Source of the DNA: Bacteroidota bacterium
GTDB taxonomy: Bacteria > Bacteroidota > Bacteroidia > Flavobacteriales > Weeksellaceae
Direction of reading: 5' to 3'
NCBI GenBank assembly: GCA_023460855.1
Contig: JAEWOS010000021.1
Coordinates: 1 to 24,010, forward strand
DNA: 24,010 bases
Shown here piece by piece: positions 8,010-16,231 of this stretch (the first letter of the stretch is position 1; every line of letters starts with the position of its first letter). Under the pieces are notes generated by a model. That model saw only the letters and a program-made list of their open reading frames with translations, did not search any database and had not been told where the DNA came from. The position numbers and the translations under genes were made by a program.

Positions 8010-9659
8010 ATGAAAAATATCTTCGATTTCCACTTTCATCTGCTTTTCAAACATCTCATCAGTACAAAAAACAACCAGAAACTTCCGCTTTCCTCCGATT
8101 TTAAAACGAAGGGAGTCATGAGTCTCATTGATGAGTTCATGGGAAATGCTTTCGACAGTCAGTCTTCACCCAATATGGTCAGGAAAAGCAATCTGGGATG
8201 CGGTGTTACAGCACTTTTAGCGATGGAATATGCGTTTGCGGAAAATATCAGCGGACTCTTCCGCAATCTGGGTTCAAACAATCTGCCCATTAACTGGAAT
8301 TACATCGATACAGTGAAAAACCGGAAAACCACCTATTTCGATCTTTTCAAAAAGGAAATACAGTATCACACATCTAATTTTCAGACCCTTGAAAAAGATT
8401 TCAATATCAAATTTCTGAACCGCAAAGAAAAAATTTCTCCGCAGGTCCTGGATGATCTTAAAAGCACGTATCTGGCTTTCTCTGTTGAAGGAGCGCATAA
8501 TTTTTCAGATGCGGTAATTCGTGATGCTGATGCGGTAACCAATCCTGTTGAACGCTACCGGGAAATTCAGGACGATCCCAAATCCATCGATATGTTCAGT
8601 ATCAATCTGGTGCATCTCAGCGAAATTCCGGAGCAGCACATGTGCAGTTTTGCGCAGGCACTTACACCAACGGCGCAACAGGCATTCCGAAGCGAAGATT
8701 TCACACCGAAAACTGGTTACGGAATTTCAAAAGCGGGAGAGGATTTTATGCGTGCGGTGATGCTTCACAGATATCCGACTCTTGTTGACATTAAACATAT
8801 GAGTGTCTTTTCCAGGTACCGTTTTTATCAGTTTAAAGAAGAACTGGGGATGTCGCATCCCGAAACGCTGCGGCTGCCGATTATTTCCTCACATTCCGGA
8901 TTTACGTTTTGTCCGCTTGAATCGTTTTTGGAAAATAAAGAATATACATCTGCAGTCCGTTATAGCAGAGGAATGCCTGTCCCTGAAATTCAGGCAAGAA
9001 ACCGGCAGATTGGAAAAACAAATTTTCTGCTGAACAACAAACTGTACTCCAATCCGTGGACCATCAATCTCTTTGACGAAGAAATTGCAGAAATCATGCG
9101 CAGCAACGGCATGATCGGAATTTCGCTTGATCAGAGAATTTTAGGGGCTTCAAAATCTACTTTTGACGGGATGCGCGGAGATTTTTTCAAAGATGTGGAA
9201 GCGATTCCGCTGATGGAATTTGAAAAATGGTTCAAAACCGGAACACTCGATATGAGTGAAAGAATTTACAGACCGGAAGCCAAAACCAGCAGGGAAGTGA
9301 GGCATATTTTTCTGCTGTGTGCACATATTCTGCATGCGGTGCGCATTGGCTATCAGGAGCTGAACTGGGTTGGCGAAAAAACGCCTTGGGATCATATTTC
9401 TTTGGGTTCAGATTTCGACGGTTTAATAAATCCGATCAATCCGTACGACAACATTACTAAACTCAACACATTGAAAAGCGATCTGCTGTATTATCTGCCT
9501 GTTGCCGAGAAAAGGATGGAAATTCTGAATGATATCCGGGTTTTCAAAAACAAACGGAATGAACCAATCGATGCTGAGTATCTGGAAAAATGCGTGGATA
9601 AATTTCTTTATCTAAACGGAAAAACCATGCTGCAAAGATTCCTGAAAAACTGGAGATAG
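8010..9659 (+). CDS. Long M19 (membrane dipeptidase)-like metallohydrolase with HxH motif
   Basis: This 549-residue protein has the landmarks of the renal/membrane dipeptidase (M19) TIM barrel in the right order: an N-terminal HFH (H8, H10), the bridging Glu E160 in SVEGAH, H263 in DIKHMS, H295 in ISSHSG and D468 in LGSDFDG. Family members usually have HxD at the first site; here it is HxH, more like other amidohydrolase-superfamily enzymes. It is longer than typical M19 enzymes, with extra segments around residues 55-150 and 365-455, and has no signal peptide. The start at 8010 lies 12 nt after the protease stop, so the genes are co-transcribed. A role hydrolysing dipeptides or other small amides downstream of the protease is plausible but inferred. 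No terminator is seen after it. Confidence 0.8.
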   Translation: MKNIFDFHFHLLFKHLISTKNNQKLPLSSDFKTKGVMSLIDEFMGNAFDSQSSPNMVRKSNLGCGVTALLAMEYAFAENISGLFRNLGSNNLPINWNYIDTVKNRKTTYFDLFKKEIQYHTSNFQTLEKDFNIKFLNRKEKISPQVLDDLKSTYLAFSVEGAHNFSDAVIRDADAVTNPVERYREIQDDPKSIDMFSINLVHLSEIPEQHMCSFAQALTPTAQQAFRSEDFTPKTGYGISKAGEDFMRAVMLHRYPTLVDIKHMSVFSRYRFYQFKEELGMSHPETLRLPIISSHSGFTFCPLESFLENKEYTSAVRYSRGMPVPEIQARNRQIGKTNFLLNNKLYSNPWTINLFDEEIAEIMRSNGMIGISLDQRILGASKSTFDGMRGDFFKDVEAIPLMEFEKWFKTGTLDMSERIYRPEAKTSREVRHIFLLCAHILHAVRIGYQELNWVGEKTPWDHISLGSDFDGLINPINPYDNITKLNTLKSDLLYYLPVAEKRMEILNDIRVFKNKRNEPIDAEYLEKCVDKFLYLNGKTMLQRFLKNWR

Positions 9660-9737
9660 ATATGTGGGAAAGAATATTTACCGCCGTACGTTTTAAATTT
9701 TTGATGTAAATTGTGAAGGAAATTTAACAGTAAAAAA

Positions 9738-10325
9738 ATGAAAAAACTTCTTCTCACTGCACTATTATCAGTATCACTTTCAGGTTTTGCCCAGACATTA
9801 TCTGTTCCGGCTGCAAGTCCGCGACAAACAATAGAACAGCAATTCTCTGTATCAAATATAACCGTGGATTACGGTAGACCGGGCGTTAAAAACAGAAAAA
9901 TATTCGGAGAACTGGTACCTTACAACAAAGTATGGAGAGCCGGAGCAAATTCATCTACAAAAATTACGTTTGGACAGCCCGTAAATTTTGGGGGAAAAAC
10001 TGTCGCGATGGGAACTTACGGGTTGTTCATCGAACCTACCGCAAATGAGTGGAAAATAATTCTGAACAAAGACAGCCAGAACTGGGGAACGGTTTATGAT
10101 TCCAAACTGGATGTTACCAGCGTTACAGTTCCTGTGCAGCGGTTAAATGATAAGCAGGAATGGTTCGAAATTTCAATGGAACCGGTGAATGATCACGCAG
10201 TTAATATGGTGTTTAAATGGGACAATGTGAAAACTACCGTTCCTGTAACTGCTGACAGAATGGATAAAATAAACCGCGTTTCAGAAAAACTACAGGAGAT
10301 AAAAGCCATTCAAAGGGAAAAATAA
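9738..10325 (+). CDS. Secreted DUF2911 protein
   Basis: The 195-residue protein begins with a signal peptide (MKKLLLTALLSVSLSGFAQ). The mature part matches the DUF2911 family, common in Bacteroidota: PRQTIEQQFSVSNITVDYGRP, then RKIFGELVPYNKVWRAGAN and VAMGTYGLFIEP. Family members are exported, about 170-290 residues long, and have no established biochemical activity. The ATG at 9738 follows an A-rich stretch, typical of Bacteroidota genes that lack a Shine-Dalgarno sequence. The gene lies 78 nt after the M19-like gene with no clear terminator between, so read-through from the protease operon is possible. An imperfect inverted repeat (TTTCATA / TATGAAA) follows its stop but makes a poor terminator. 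Confidence 0.88.
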   Translation: MKKLLLTALLSVSLSGFAQTLSVPAASPRQTIEQQFSVSNITVDYGRPGVKNRKIFGELVPYNKVWRAGANSSTKITFGQPVNFGGKTVAMGTYGLFIEPTANEWKIILNKDSQNWGTVYDSKLDVTSVTVPVQRLNDKQEWFEISMEPVNDHAVNMVFKWDNVKTTVPVTADRMDKINRVSEKLQEIKAIQREK

Positions 10326-10534
10326 ACCCGTCTGTTTTTTCATAGAAGGTTTATGAAACGGAAGGTTCTTTGGTTTCCGGACTGTCTTTTCCTTCTGACA
10401 ATTTTTAAAATTTCCAAATTTTAGTACTGTTTAAGCGTGTTCAGCTGAGATATTCTGTAAATGATCCGGACAAAGTTAGAAGATATCCACCGCTTTTAAT
10501 TTTTAATTTGCAGCATATTAAAAAATAAGCTTTT

Positions 10535-11098
10535 ATGAAAAAATTATTATTGGCAGGTGCTCTTGCAGTGTTCGGACTTTCAGGCGCACAGATTCAGCAG
10601 GGAAACTGGATGGTTGGCGCACAGGTTGCGAATTTTAAATTTACAAACGGATTCAATATGAATCTTACTCCAAAACTCGGATATTTCATTCAGGACAGAT
10701 GGGCAGTTGGTGCAGAAGTCGGCCTGAACGTTTACAGTCCGGAAGGAAGCGGCGATACGCAGACAACATGGCATGTTGGTCCGTTCACCAGATATTATTT
10801 CAGCAGTACTGAAGTAGACAGCATGTTGAGAAACGGAGCGTTTTTCGGTGAGGGAAGCGTTGGCTTTGGCGGAGATAATTCAAGCGCAGGAAATTCTACC
10901 AACGGTGTAAACCTTGGAATTGGAGCAGGTTATGCCTATTTTCTGACTCCGAATGTCGGCCTTGAAGGTTTATTGAAATTTCAGGCTCTTGCCGGAGGCG
11001 GAAACAAAAATGCGAATGGAAACCTTTTCCTGGGCGTTGGTTTCCAGATTTATCTGCCAACAAGCCGTGCAAGCGCAGTATTGCAGGATCAGCAGTAA
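10535..11098 (+). CDS. Small outer-membrane beta-barrel protein
   Basis: The 187-residue protein has a signal peptide ending in LSGAQ. The mature part is a run of Gly/aromatic amphipathic strands alternating with short turns (WMVGAQVANFKF, LGYFIQDRWAVGAEVGL, VGPFTRYYF, LGIGAGYAYFL, LFLGVGFQIYL), the pattern of an eight-stranded OmpA/OmpX-like barrel. The last strand is followed by a ~17-residue polar tail. Family assignment beyond outer-membrane barrel (OMP_b-brl-like) is not certain. A strong intrinsic terminator follows 22 nt after the stop, so this is probably a single-gene unit or the end of one with the DUF2911 gene. Confidence 0.85.
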   Translation: MKKLLLAGALAVFGLSGAQIQQGNWMVGAQVANFKFTNGFNMNLTPKLGYFIQDRWAVGAEVGLNVYSPEGSGDTQTTWHVGPFTRYYFSSTEVDSMLRNGAFFGEGSVGFGGDNSSAGNSTNGVNLGIGAGYAYFLTPNVGLEGLLKFQALAGGGNKNANGNLFLGVGFQIYLPTSRASAVLQDQQ

Positions 11099-11120
11099 AA
11101 AAATCAGAACTTCATCAGAT

Positions 11121-11153
11121 GGCACTTTCAATATTTTTGAAAGTGCCTTTTTT
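11121..11153 (+). terminator. Strong intrinsic terminator
   Basis: A perfect 11-bp stem GGCACTTTCAA / TTGAAAGTGCC with a 5-nt loop is followed directly by six T. It ends the outer-membrane protein gene and isolates the ada-like gene downstream. Confidence 0.93.
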
Positions 11154-11179
11154 AAATAAAATACCTGTTAATTTTTCGG

Positions 11180-11210
11180 TTGTGGCGTTATCGTGAATCC
11201 GATACATTTG
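11180..11210 (+). promoter_or_regulatory. Promoter of the ada-like gene (TTG-N20-TACATTTG)
   Basis: TTG at 11180-11182 and TACATTTG at 11203-11210 are 20 nt apart, a full match to the Bacteroidota sigma-A promoter. Transcription would start near 11215. The ATG at 11212 would then sit at or before the transcript start, which is why the ATG at 11248 is preferred. Confidence 0.75.
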
Positions 11211-11247
11211 TATGGACGATTTAAGCAAACCGTTTTCAATTTTTTCT

Positions 11248-12291
11248 ATGAATTTAACTCCGGAAATAATGTACCGCGCTTCCTTTGAGAAAAACCCCGA
11301 CTTCGAAGGCGTTTTCTGGATGGGCGTGAAAACAACCGGAATTTTCTGCAGACCAACATGCACGGCGCGAAAACCCAAACCGGAAAATGTGGAATTTTTC
11401 GAAAGCACGAAACATGCAATTCTGAAAGGATACCGTCCATGCAAAATATGCAGACCGCTGGAAAATCCTCATGAAACGCCAGCCGGAATTCAGAAAATTT
11501 TAGAGGAACTTGCAGCAGACCCGTCAAAGAAATTCAAAGATTATGATCTGGTTCAGCGGGGCCTGGAACCTGCAACGGTAAGAAGGTGGTTTCAGAAAAA
11601 TCACGGTCTCACGTTCCATGCGTTTCAGCGAATGTATAAACTCAATTCAGCCTTTAAAAAATTAAATAACGGAGAAGCGGTTTCCGGTGTGGCTTTGGAC
11701 AGCGGCTACGAAAGTCTGAGCGGTTTCGGCGAAAGTTTTAAAAATATTTTTGGCGTTTCTCCGAATAACTCTGGAAATGAAATCGTCCTCGATTTAAAAC
11801 GTATTGAAACACCTTTGGGAACCATGATCGCATGTGCCGGAAAAGACGGGATCTGCATGCTCGAATTTTCAGACAGAAAAGCACTTCCTACAGAACTGAA
11901 GCAAATTTCTAAATACTTTAATGCGAATATCATTCAGGGAAATAATCCGCATTTCGATAAACTGGAACAGGAACTTGCTGAATATTTTGAAGGAACACGT
12001 AAAGATTTCGCCGTTCCAATATCGCCGGTTGGAACGAATTTTCAAAAAAAAGTATGGGAAATCCTGAGACAGATTCCGTACGGAACCACGCGTTCTTATC
12101 AGGATCAGGCAAGAATTCTCGGAAATCCAAAATCGGTGCGCGCAGTTGCCAACGCAAACGGATTGAATAAAATATCGATTATCATTCCTTGTCACCGTGT
12201 GATCGGAACCGACGGAAAGTTAACGGGTTACGGCGGCGGAATCTGGAGAAAACAAAAACTGTTGGAACTCGAACAAGCGATTTTATTCTGA
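11248..12291 (+). CDS. ada: Ada-type methylphosphotriester / O6-alkylguanine DNA methyltransferase and regulator
   Basis: The 347-residue protein contains all three Ada parts in order. The N-terminal zinc domain has C34, C38, C65 and C68 (FCRPTC and PCKIC), where C34 would be the methyl acceptor for DNA phosphotriesters. Then comes an AraC-type helix-turn-helix (about residues 85-180), and a C-terminal O6-alkylguanine methyltransferase domain with the active-site Cys C315 in IIPCHRVIG. It should repair alkylated DNA by suicide transfer and activate its own regulon. Length matches E. coli Ada (354). The start at 11248 is chosen because a strong promoter overlaps the alternative ATG 12 codons upstream. 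No alkA or alkB gene is adjacent. Confidence 0.94.
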   Translation: MNLTPEIMYRASFEKNPDFEGVFWMGVKTTGIFCRPTCTARKPKPENVEFFESTKHAILKGYRPCKICRPLENPHETPAGIQKILEELAADPSKKFKDYDLVQRGLEPATVRRWFQKNHGLTFHAFQRMYKLNSAFKKLNNGEAVSGVALDSGYESLSGFGESFKNIFGVSPNNSGNEIVLDLKRIETPLGTMIACAGKDGICMLEFSDRKALPTELKQISKYFNANIIQGNNPHFDKLEQELAEYFEGTRKDFAVPISPVGTNFQKKVWEILRQIPYGTTRSYQDQARILGNPKSVRAVANANGLNKISIIIPCHRVIGTDGKLTGYGGGIWRKQKLLELEQAILF

Positions 12292-12336
12292 AAAATTTTC
12301 AATGAACGGACTATCCGAAACCGGCAAAGCAATTCC

Positions 12337-12344
12337 TATTTTTG
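12337..12344 (+). promoter_or_regulatory. Candidate -7 box (TATTTTTG) before the fructosamine-kinase gene
   Basis: TATTTTTG fits TAnnTTTG and lies 21 nt before the ATG at 12365. No TTG is found at -33, so this is a weak or regulated promoter, or chance. Confidence 0.35.
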
Positions 12345-12364
12345 AATTCTAAAAAAAAGAAAAA

Positions 12365-13219
12365 ATGAACATTCAGGAAATAATTGAAAGCGCAGGTTTT
12401 CCGGACATTCGCAATATTTCAAAACTTTCCGGCGGTGATATCAATGCGGCCTACAGATTTTCTTCAGGAAAGGACGATTTTTTTATCAAAATAAACGATG
12501 CGGAAAAATTTCCGGCACTGTTTGAGAATGAAGCCAGCGGACTGAATGAAATCCGCTTAAAATCCGATTTTAAAATTCCTGAAATCATCAAAGTCGGAGA
12601 AAGTAAAAACCAGCAGTTTTTAATTCTGGAATTTCTTCCGAACGGAAACGCTACAGAGGAAGCGTGGATCCAATTTGCAGAAACGCTCGCGAAAATGCAC
12701 CGTGTAACGCAGGAGGATTTCGGATTTTACGAAAATAACTACCTCGGAACGCAGCCTCAGGATAATTCCGCTAGGAAAAGCTGGTCAGCATTTTATGCCG
12801 AAAACCGGATTCTGCCTGCAATGAAGCAGATGTTTGATAAAGGAATTTCAAGCCGCAGCGAACTCAAATTTGCAGAGAATCTTTGTGTGCGTCTTCCGGA
12901 AATTTATCCCGAGGAAAGTCCGTCTTTAATTCACGGCGATCTTTGGGCCGGAAATTATTTTGTGATGGAAAACACTGCAATAACCGTTATTGATCCAGCG
13001 GTTTATTACGGTCACCGGGAAATGGATCTCGCGATGGCCATGCTTTTCGGAGGTTTTCCTGAAGTATTCTACAAAAATTATTTCGAACATTTTCCGGTCG
13101 CTCCCGGATTTTCGGAAAGGGTAGAGGTTTCACAATTGTATCCTTTAATTTTTCATGCTGTACGGTTTGGCGGAAGCTATATTTCGTCGGTTCAGCAGAT
13201 TCTCAAAAAATTCGGTTAA
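12365..13219 (+). CDS. Fructosamine-kinase family protein (aminoglycoside-phosphotransferase fold)
   Basis: The 284-residue protein has the fructosamine kinase signature: a glycine-containing N-lobe (LSGGDINAAYRF), the catalytic loop IHGDLWAGNYF with D192 as catalytic base, and the metal-binding DPAVYYGHREMD with D210. Bacterial members phosphorylate sugar groups on glycated amines or proteins (ribulosamines/fructosamines), starting their removal. Length fits the family (about 285-300). It lies 73 nt after the ada-like gene and 18 nt before a GNAT acetyltransferase gene on the same strand, so the last two probably share a transcript. Cytoplasmic. The substrate cannot be told from sequence. 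Confidence 0.92.
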   Translation: MNIQEIIESAGFPDIRNISKLSGGDINAAYRFSSGKDDFFIKINDAEKFPALFENEASGLNEIRLKSDFKIPEIIKVGESKNQQFLILEFLPNGNATEEAWIQFAETLAKMHRVTQEDFGFYENNYLGTQPQDNSARKSWSAFYAENRILPAMKQMFDKGISSRSELKFAENLCVRLPEIYPEESPSLIHGDLWAGNYFVMENTAITVIDPAVYYGHREMDLAMAMLFGGFPEVFYKNYFEHFPVAPGFSERVEVSQLYPLIFHAVRFGGSYISSVQQILKKFG

Positions 13220-13237
13220 TTTTGAATAATCACTGTT

Positions 13238-13777
13238 ATGGAAAATTTTCTTCAGCCTGTCCTCGAAAACGAACATGTAAAGTTGACGCCACTTCAGGAA
13301 ACGGATTTTGAGAATCTGTATGAAGTAGCATCCGATCCGGAAATCTGGGCACAGCATCCGAATAAAAACCGGTATGAAAGGGAAGTGTTCCATAATTTTT
13401 TTAAAGGTGCAATGGCAAGCGGCGGTGCATTTGTGATCACGGATAAAAAAAGCGGTGAAGTTGCAGGCAGCACGCGTTTTTACAGCTGGGACGATGATGA
13501 AAGCTCAATTTTTATCGGCTATACTTTTTACGCCCTGAAATTCTGGGGAACGGGAATGAACGCTAGGGTAAAAAAACTCATGCTCGATTATATTTTTGAA
13601 TATGTGGATCTGGTAAAATTTCACGTCGGTGCTGAAAACATCCGCTCAAGAAAAGCAATGGAAAAACTGGGTGCAGAATACCGCGGCGAAACGATTGTAG
13701 CCTATTACAATGAACCGGAGCGCAAAAATGTCGAATACTGGATCAGGAAAGAAGACTGGATTAAAAATCAGAAATAA
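13238..13777 (+). CDS. GNAT-family N-acetyltransferase (RimJ/RimL-like)
   Basis: The 179-residue protein has the RimJ/RimL-type GNAT layout: an N-terminal LxPLxETDFENLYEVASDP segment, a central beta strand pair (GEVAGSTRFYSW, SIFIGYTFY), an acetyl-CoA loop region around KFWGTGMNARVKKLMLDYIF, and the conserved NIRSRKAMEKLGAEYRG tail. It should transfer an acetyl group from acetyl-CoA to an amine; the acceptor is unknown. It follows the fructosamine-kinase gene by 18 nt. A link between amine acetylation and glycation repair is possible but speculative. No clear terminator follows in the 186-nt gap to the convergent HAD gene. Confidence 0.9.
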   Translation: MENFLQPVLENEHVKLTPLQETDFENLYEVASDPEIWAQHPNKNRYEREVFHNFFKGAMASGGAFVITDKKSGEVAGSTRFYSWDDDESSIFIGYTFYALKFWGTGMNARVKKLMLDYIFEYVDLVKFHVGAENIRSRKAMEKLGAEYRGETIVAYYNEPERKNVEYWIRKEDWIKNQK

Positions 13778-13963
13778 TCATGGCAAAGTTTTCGAATCTG
13801 AGCATTTTTTCGCTAAAGCATTGTTTTGTGCTTGGTTTCTTACCTTTTGTGAGGATCATTAGTAATTTTGTCATAAATAGATCCTATGAAAGATTAATGA
13901 ATCAATTCATATGGCTCCAGACTTGAAGATTTTATTTTTGTTACACATTTTGTTAGTGTATTA

Positions 13964-14593
13964 CTAAAAGATTTCCAGGCTTTCCAACTCTGCTTCAAGA
14001 TCCGTGTTGTCTGTGATGTGCACCGTGATGAATCCTAATTTTTTCGCAGCTTCAATATTCTTTGCATTATCATCGATGAAAACCGATTCTTCTGCATTTA
14101 TCTGGTAACGTTCAAGCAACAGATTCCATATTGCGGGATCGGGTTTGATGAGTTTTTCTTCCGCTGAAACTACAATTTTACCTTCAAATAACTGAAAGAA
14201 ATCATAATTTTCTAGCGCGTACGGAAATGTTTCATGTGACCAGTTCGTCAGTCCGAAAAGTTCGTAATCCGTTTTAGCAAGTTTTCTTAAAACCGCCACA
14301 TTTTCCGGAATTTCAGCGCGCAGCATCGTCGTCCAGTTGTCGTAATAACCGCGAATTTCCTGTTCCCATTCCGGATGTTTTTTTACCAGAATTTCTGTCC
14401 CTTCTTTCGTTGTCCGCCCTCTGTCCTGCTCCGCATTCCATTCATCAACAGCTATATTTCTTAGAAAATATTCCATTCTTTCATCATCCTTAAAATGATT
14501 CTTGAAATAGTAGCGCGGATTCCAGTCGACGAGCACACCTCCGAAATCGAAAATAATATTTTTGATGTTTTTAGAATTGTTTTTTTGATTCAT
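13964..14593 (-). CDS. HAD-superfamily hydrolase (YihX-like, subfamily IA)
   Basis: The 209-residue protein shows the four HAD motifs: I, IIFDFGGVLVDW with nucleophile D16; II, LFGLTNWS; III, the Lys in EKLIKPDPAIW; IV, FIDDNAKNIEAA with the metal-binding Asp pair. Motif I is DxG rather than DxD, as in YihX-type sugar phosphatases and haloacid dehalogenases. The cap is a small helical insertion after motif I. It is most likely a phosphatase for sugar phosphates or similar small molecules; substrate unknown. It lies 18 nt downstream of the HsdR-N-like gene on the same strand, so the two are probably co-transcribed. It is convergent with the GNAT gene. Confidence 0.9.
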   Translation of the reverse strand: MNQKNNSKNIKNIIFDFGGVLVDWNPRYYFKNHFKDDERMEYFLRNIAVDEWNAEQDRGRTTKEGTEILVKKHPEWEQEIRGYYDNWTTMLRAEIPENVAVLRKLAKTDYELFGLTNWSHETFPYALENYDFFQLFEGKIVVSAEEKLIKPDPAIWNLLLERYQINAEESVFIDDNAKNIEAAKKLGFITVHITDNTDLEAELESLEIF

Positions 14594-14611
14594 TTGTTAG
14601 TTTAATTATAA

Positions 14612-15046
14612 TCAGAAATTTGCCGGTTCGAACATATAGCTTCCTTCGGAATACTGTGCGAAAATATGCTGTATTCCGTTACTCAGAATAATTTTGTCGG
14701 CACCGATTACGGAATTATATCTGGCTGTCTGTTCAAAGGTTTTCTCGGTGAGTTTTACTGACGGCGCTTTACATTCCACCAGAATTTTCGGCAGTGTTTT
14801 CTCGGTAATTAGCAGGTCCATTCTTTTTGTAAGGCCGTTCAGCAGAATTTTTTTCTCTGAAACCAGCGCGCTTGCAGAATAACCTTTCTCAAACAAGAAA
14901 TAATGAACCCAGTGCTGCCGAACCCACTCTTCCGGACTCAGCAACAGCCACGATTTCCGGGGCAGGTCATAAATAAAAAATTTATCTTTGTCTTTCCTGA
15001 ATTTAAAATCAAACTGCGCGGAAAAATTTAGTTTCGGAAGCTCCAT
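14612..15046 (-). CDS. Stand-alone HsdR-N-like nuclease-fold protein
   Basis: The 144-residue protein resembles the N-terminal domain of type I restriction enzyme R subunits (HSDR_N family). A PD-(D/E)xK core is readable: D77 in KRMDLLI, then E91-x-K93 in ILVECKAP, followed by a helix with QTARYN and the ADKIILSNG strand. Helicase and DNA-methylation partners are missing, so this is not a restriction system. Such small proteins occur in Flavobacteriia next to holA and are chromosomal rather than mobile; their function is unknown. Here its start codon is 5 nt from that of holA, transcribed the other way, so each promoter must overlap the other gene. Confidence 0.85.
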   Translation of the reverse strand: MELPKLNFSAQFDFKFRKDKDKFFIYDLPRKSWLLLSPEEWVRQHWVHYFLFEKGYSASALVSEKKILLNGLTKRMDLLITEKTLPKILVECKAPSVKLTEKTFEQTARYNSVIGADKIILSNGIQHIFAQYSEGSYMFEPANF

Positions 15047-15051
15047 ACCAC

Positions 15052-16089
15052 ATGAAAGAATTATCGCATCTGCTCAAAAATATCAAAAAAAAAGAACTTC
15101 AGCCGGTTTATTTTTTTCATGGAGAAGAACCGTATTTTACGGATGTTGCCATAAAATCTCTGGAAAATGAGGTCCTGGAAGAAGACGAAAAAGCTTTTGG
15201 CCAGACTGTAATTTACGGCAAGGACAGCAATATGGCAGAAATCCTTTCGCTGGCGCAGCAGTTTCCGATGTTTGGCGATTTTAACCTGATTATCATAAAG
15301 GAAGCGCAGGATTTAAAATTCGACGAAACCGAAAGAACGATTTTCGAAAATTACCTGCAGAATCCGGTTACCACAACTGTTCTCGCGTTTGCTTACAAGC
15401 GCAAAAAACTCAATACCAATACCAAACTTCACAAATTACTGCAAAAAAACGGATGGGTTTTTCTGAGTGAGACCGTTAAAGATTATCAGCTAGCAAAATG
15501 GATAGCCGACGAACTGCAGAACAGTGAAATTAAAACAGCTCCCAACATTTCGCATCTGTTGGCAGAATATCTTGGAAACGATCTCTCCAGAATTGCGAAC
15601 GAAATTGGCAAACTGAAAATGATTCTGAAAGAAGGTGAGTTGCTTGATGAAAAACTGGTGGAGACGCATATCGGAATCAGCAAGGATTATAATGTTTTCG
15701 AGCTTCAAAAAGCACTTGGTGCGAAAAATCACGGAAAAGCAATCCGTATCGCGCATTACATCGGTAAAAACCCGAAAAGCAATCCGTTTGTGATGATCAT
15801 CGGAAGCCTGTATACTTATTTTTCGAACCTGATTATTTACCATACGCTTGCCGGAAGATCACAGCAGGAAATGGCTTCGGCAATGGGCGTAAACCCCTAC
15901 TTCGTAAAAGATTATGCGGAATCTGCCAGAAGATATTCCCTGAAACACAGCACCAGAATTATTTCACTGATTCGCGAAAGCGACCTGAAAAACAAAGGAC
16001 TCGGCGCAAACAACACCGACGACAGCGAACTGCTGCTGGAACTTGTTTACAAAATTCTGAATGTAGACCAGGTAAAAGTGAAACTGTAG
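15052..16089 (+). CDS. holA: DNA polymerase III delta subunit (clamp loader)
   Basis: The 345-residue protein matches HolA in length and layout: an N-terminal domain starting with PVYFFHGEEPYFTDVAIKSL, the NMAEILSLAQQFPMFGDFNLIIIKEA block typical of delta, a Rossmann-like strand (TTTVLAFAYKRKKLN), then helical domains with LAEYLGNDLSRIANEIGKL and a C-terminal collar (GLGANNTDDSELLLELVYKIL). It opens the beta clamp as part of the clamp loader; like other delta subunits it lacks a functional P-loop. The start at 15052 is 5 nt from the divergent start of the nuclease-fold gene. It is a core gene, marking this stretch as native chromosome. Confidence 0.95.
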   Translation: MKELSHLLKNIKKKELQPVYFFHGEEPYFTDVAIKSLENEVLEEDEKAFGQTVIYGKDSNMAEILSLAQQFPMFGDFNLIIIKEAQDLKFDETERTIFENYLQNPVTTTVLAFAYKRKKLNTNTKLHKLLQKNGWVFLSETVKDYQLAKWIADELQNSEIKTAPNISHLLAEYLGNDLSRIANEIGKLKMILKEGELLDEKLVETHIGISKDYNVFELQKALGAKNHGKAIRIAHYIGKNPKSNPFVMIIGSLYTYFSNLIIYHTLAGRSQQEMASAMGVNPYFVKDYAESARRYSLKHSTRIISLIRESDLKNKGLGANNTDDSELLLELVYKILNVDQVKVKL

Positions 16090-16231
16090 CGTTGCTCTTA
16101 ACGATCCTTTCTCAAAAATTAAATCCCGATAAGTGATAAATTTCATCGGCTGAAAATTCCAGAACAAAAAAAAATAACGATTTTTGAAGATTATTTCAAT
16201 TCAAAAAAATTAAAAGCAATCCGGAGAAATT

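Noticed and set aside
11212..11247. ATG 11212 as the start of the ada-like gene
   Set aside because: It lies 2 nt after a full-consensus -7 box, so it would be at or before the transcript start; ATG 11248 gives the usual Ada N-terminus.
13780..13926. 48-codon ORF (MAKFSNLSIFSLKHCF...) after the GNAT gene
   Set aside because: No recognisable domain, no promoter of its own, low-complexity intergenic composition. Not supportable as a gene.
14612..15046. Part of a type I restriction-modification system
   Set aside because: No helicase, specificity or methylase genes are nearby, and the gene sits beside core holA.
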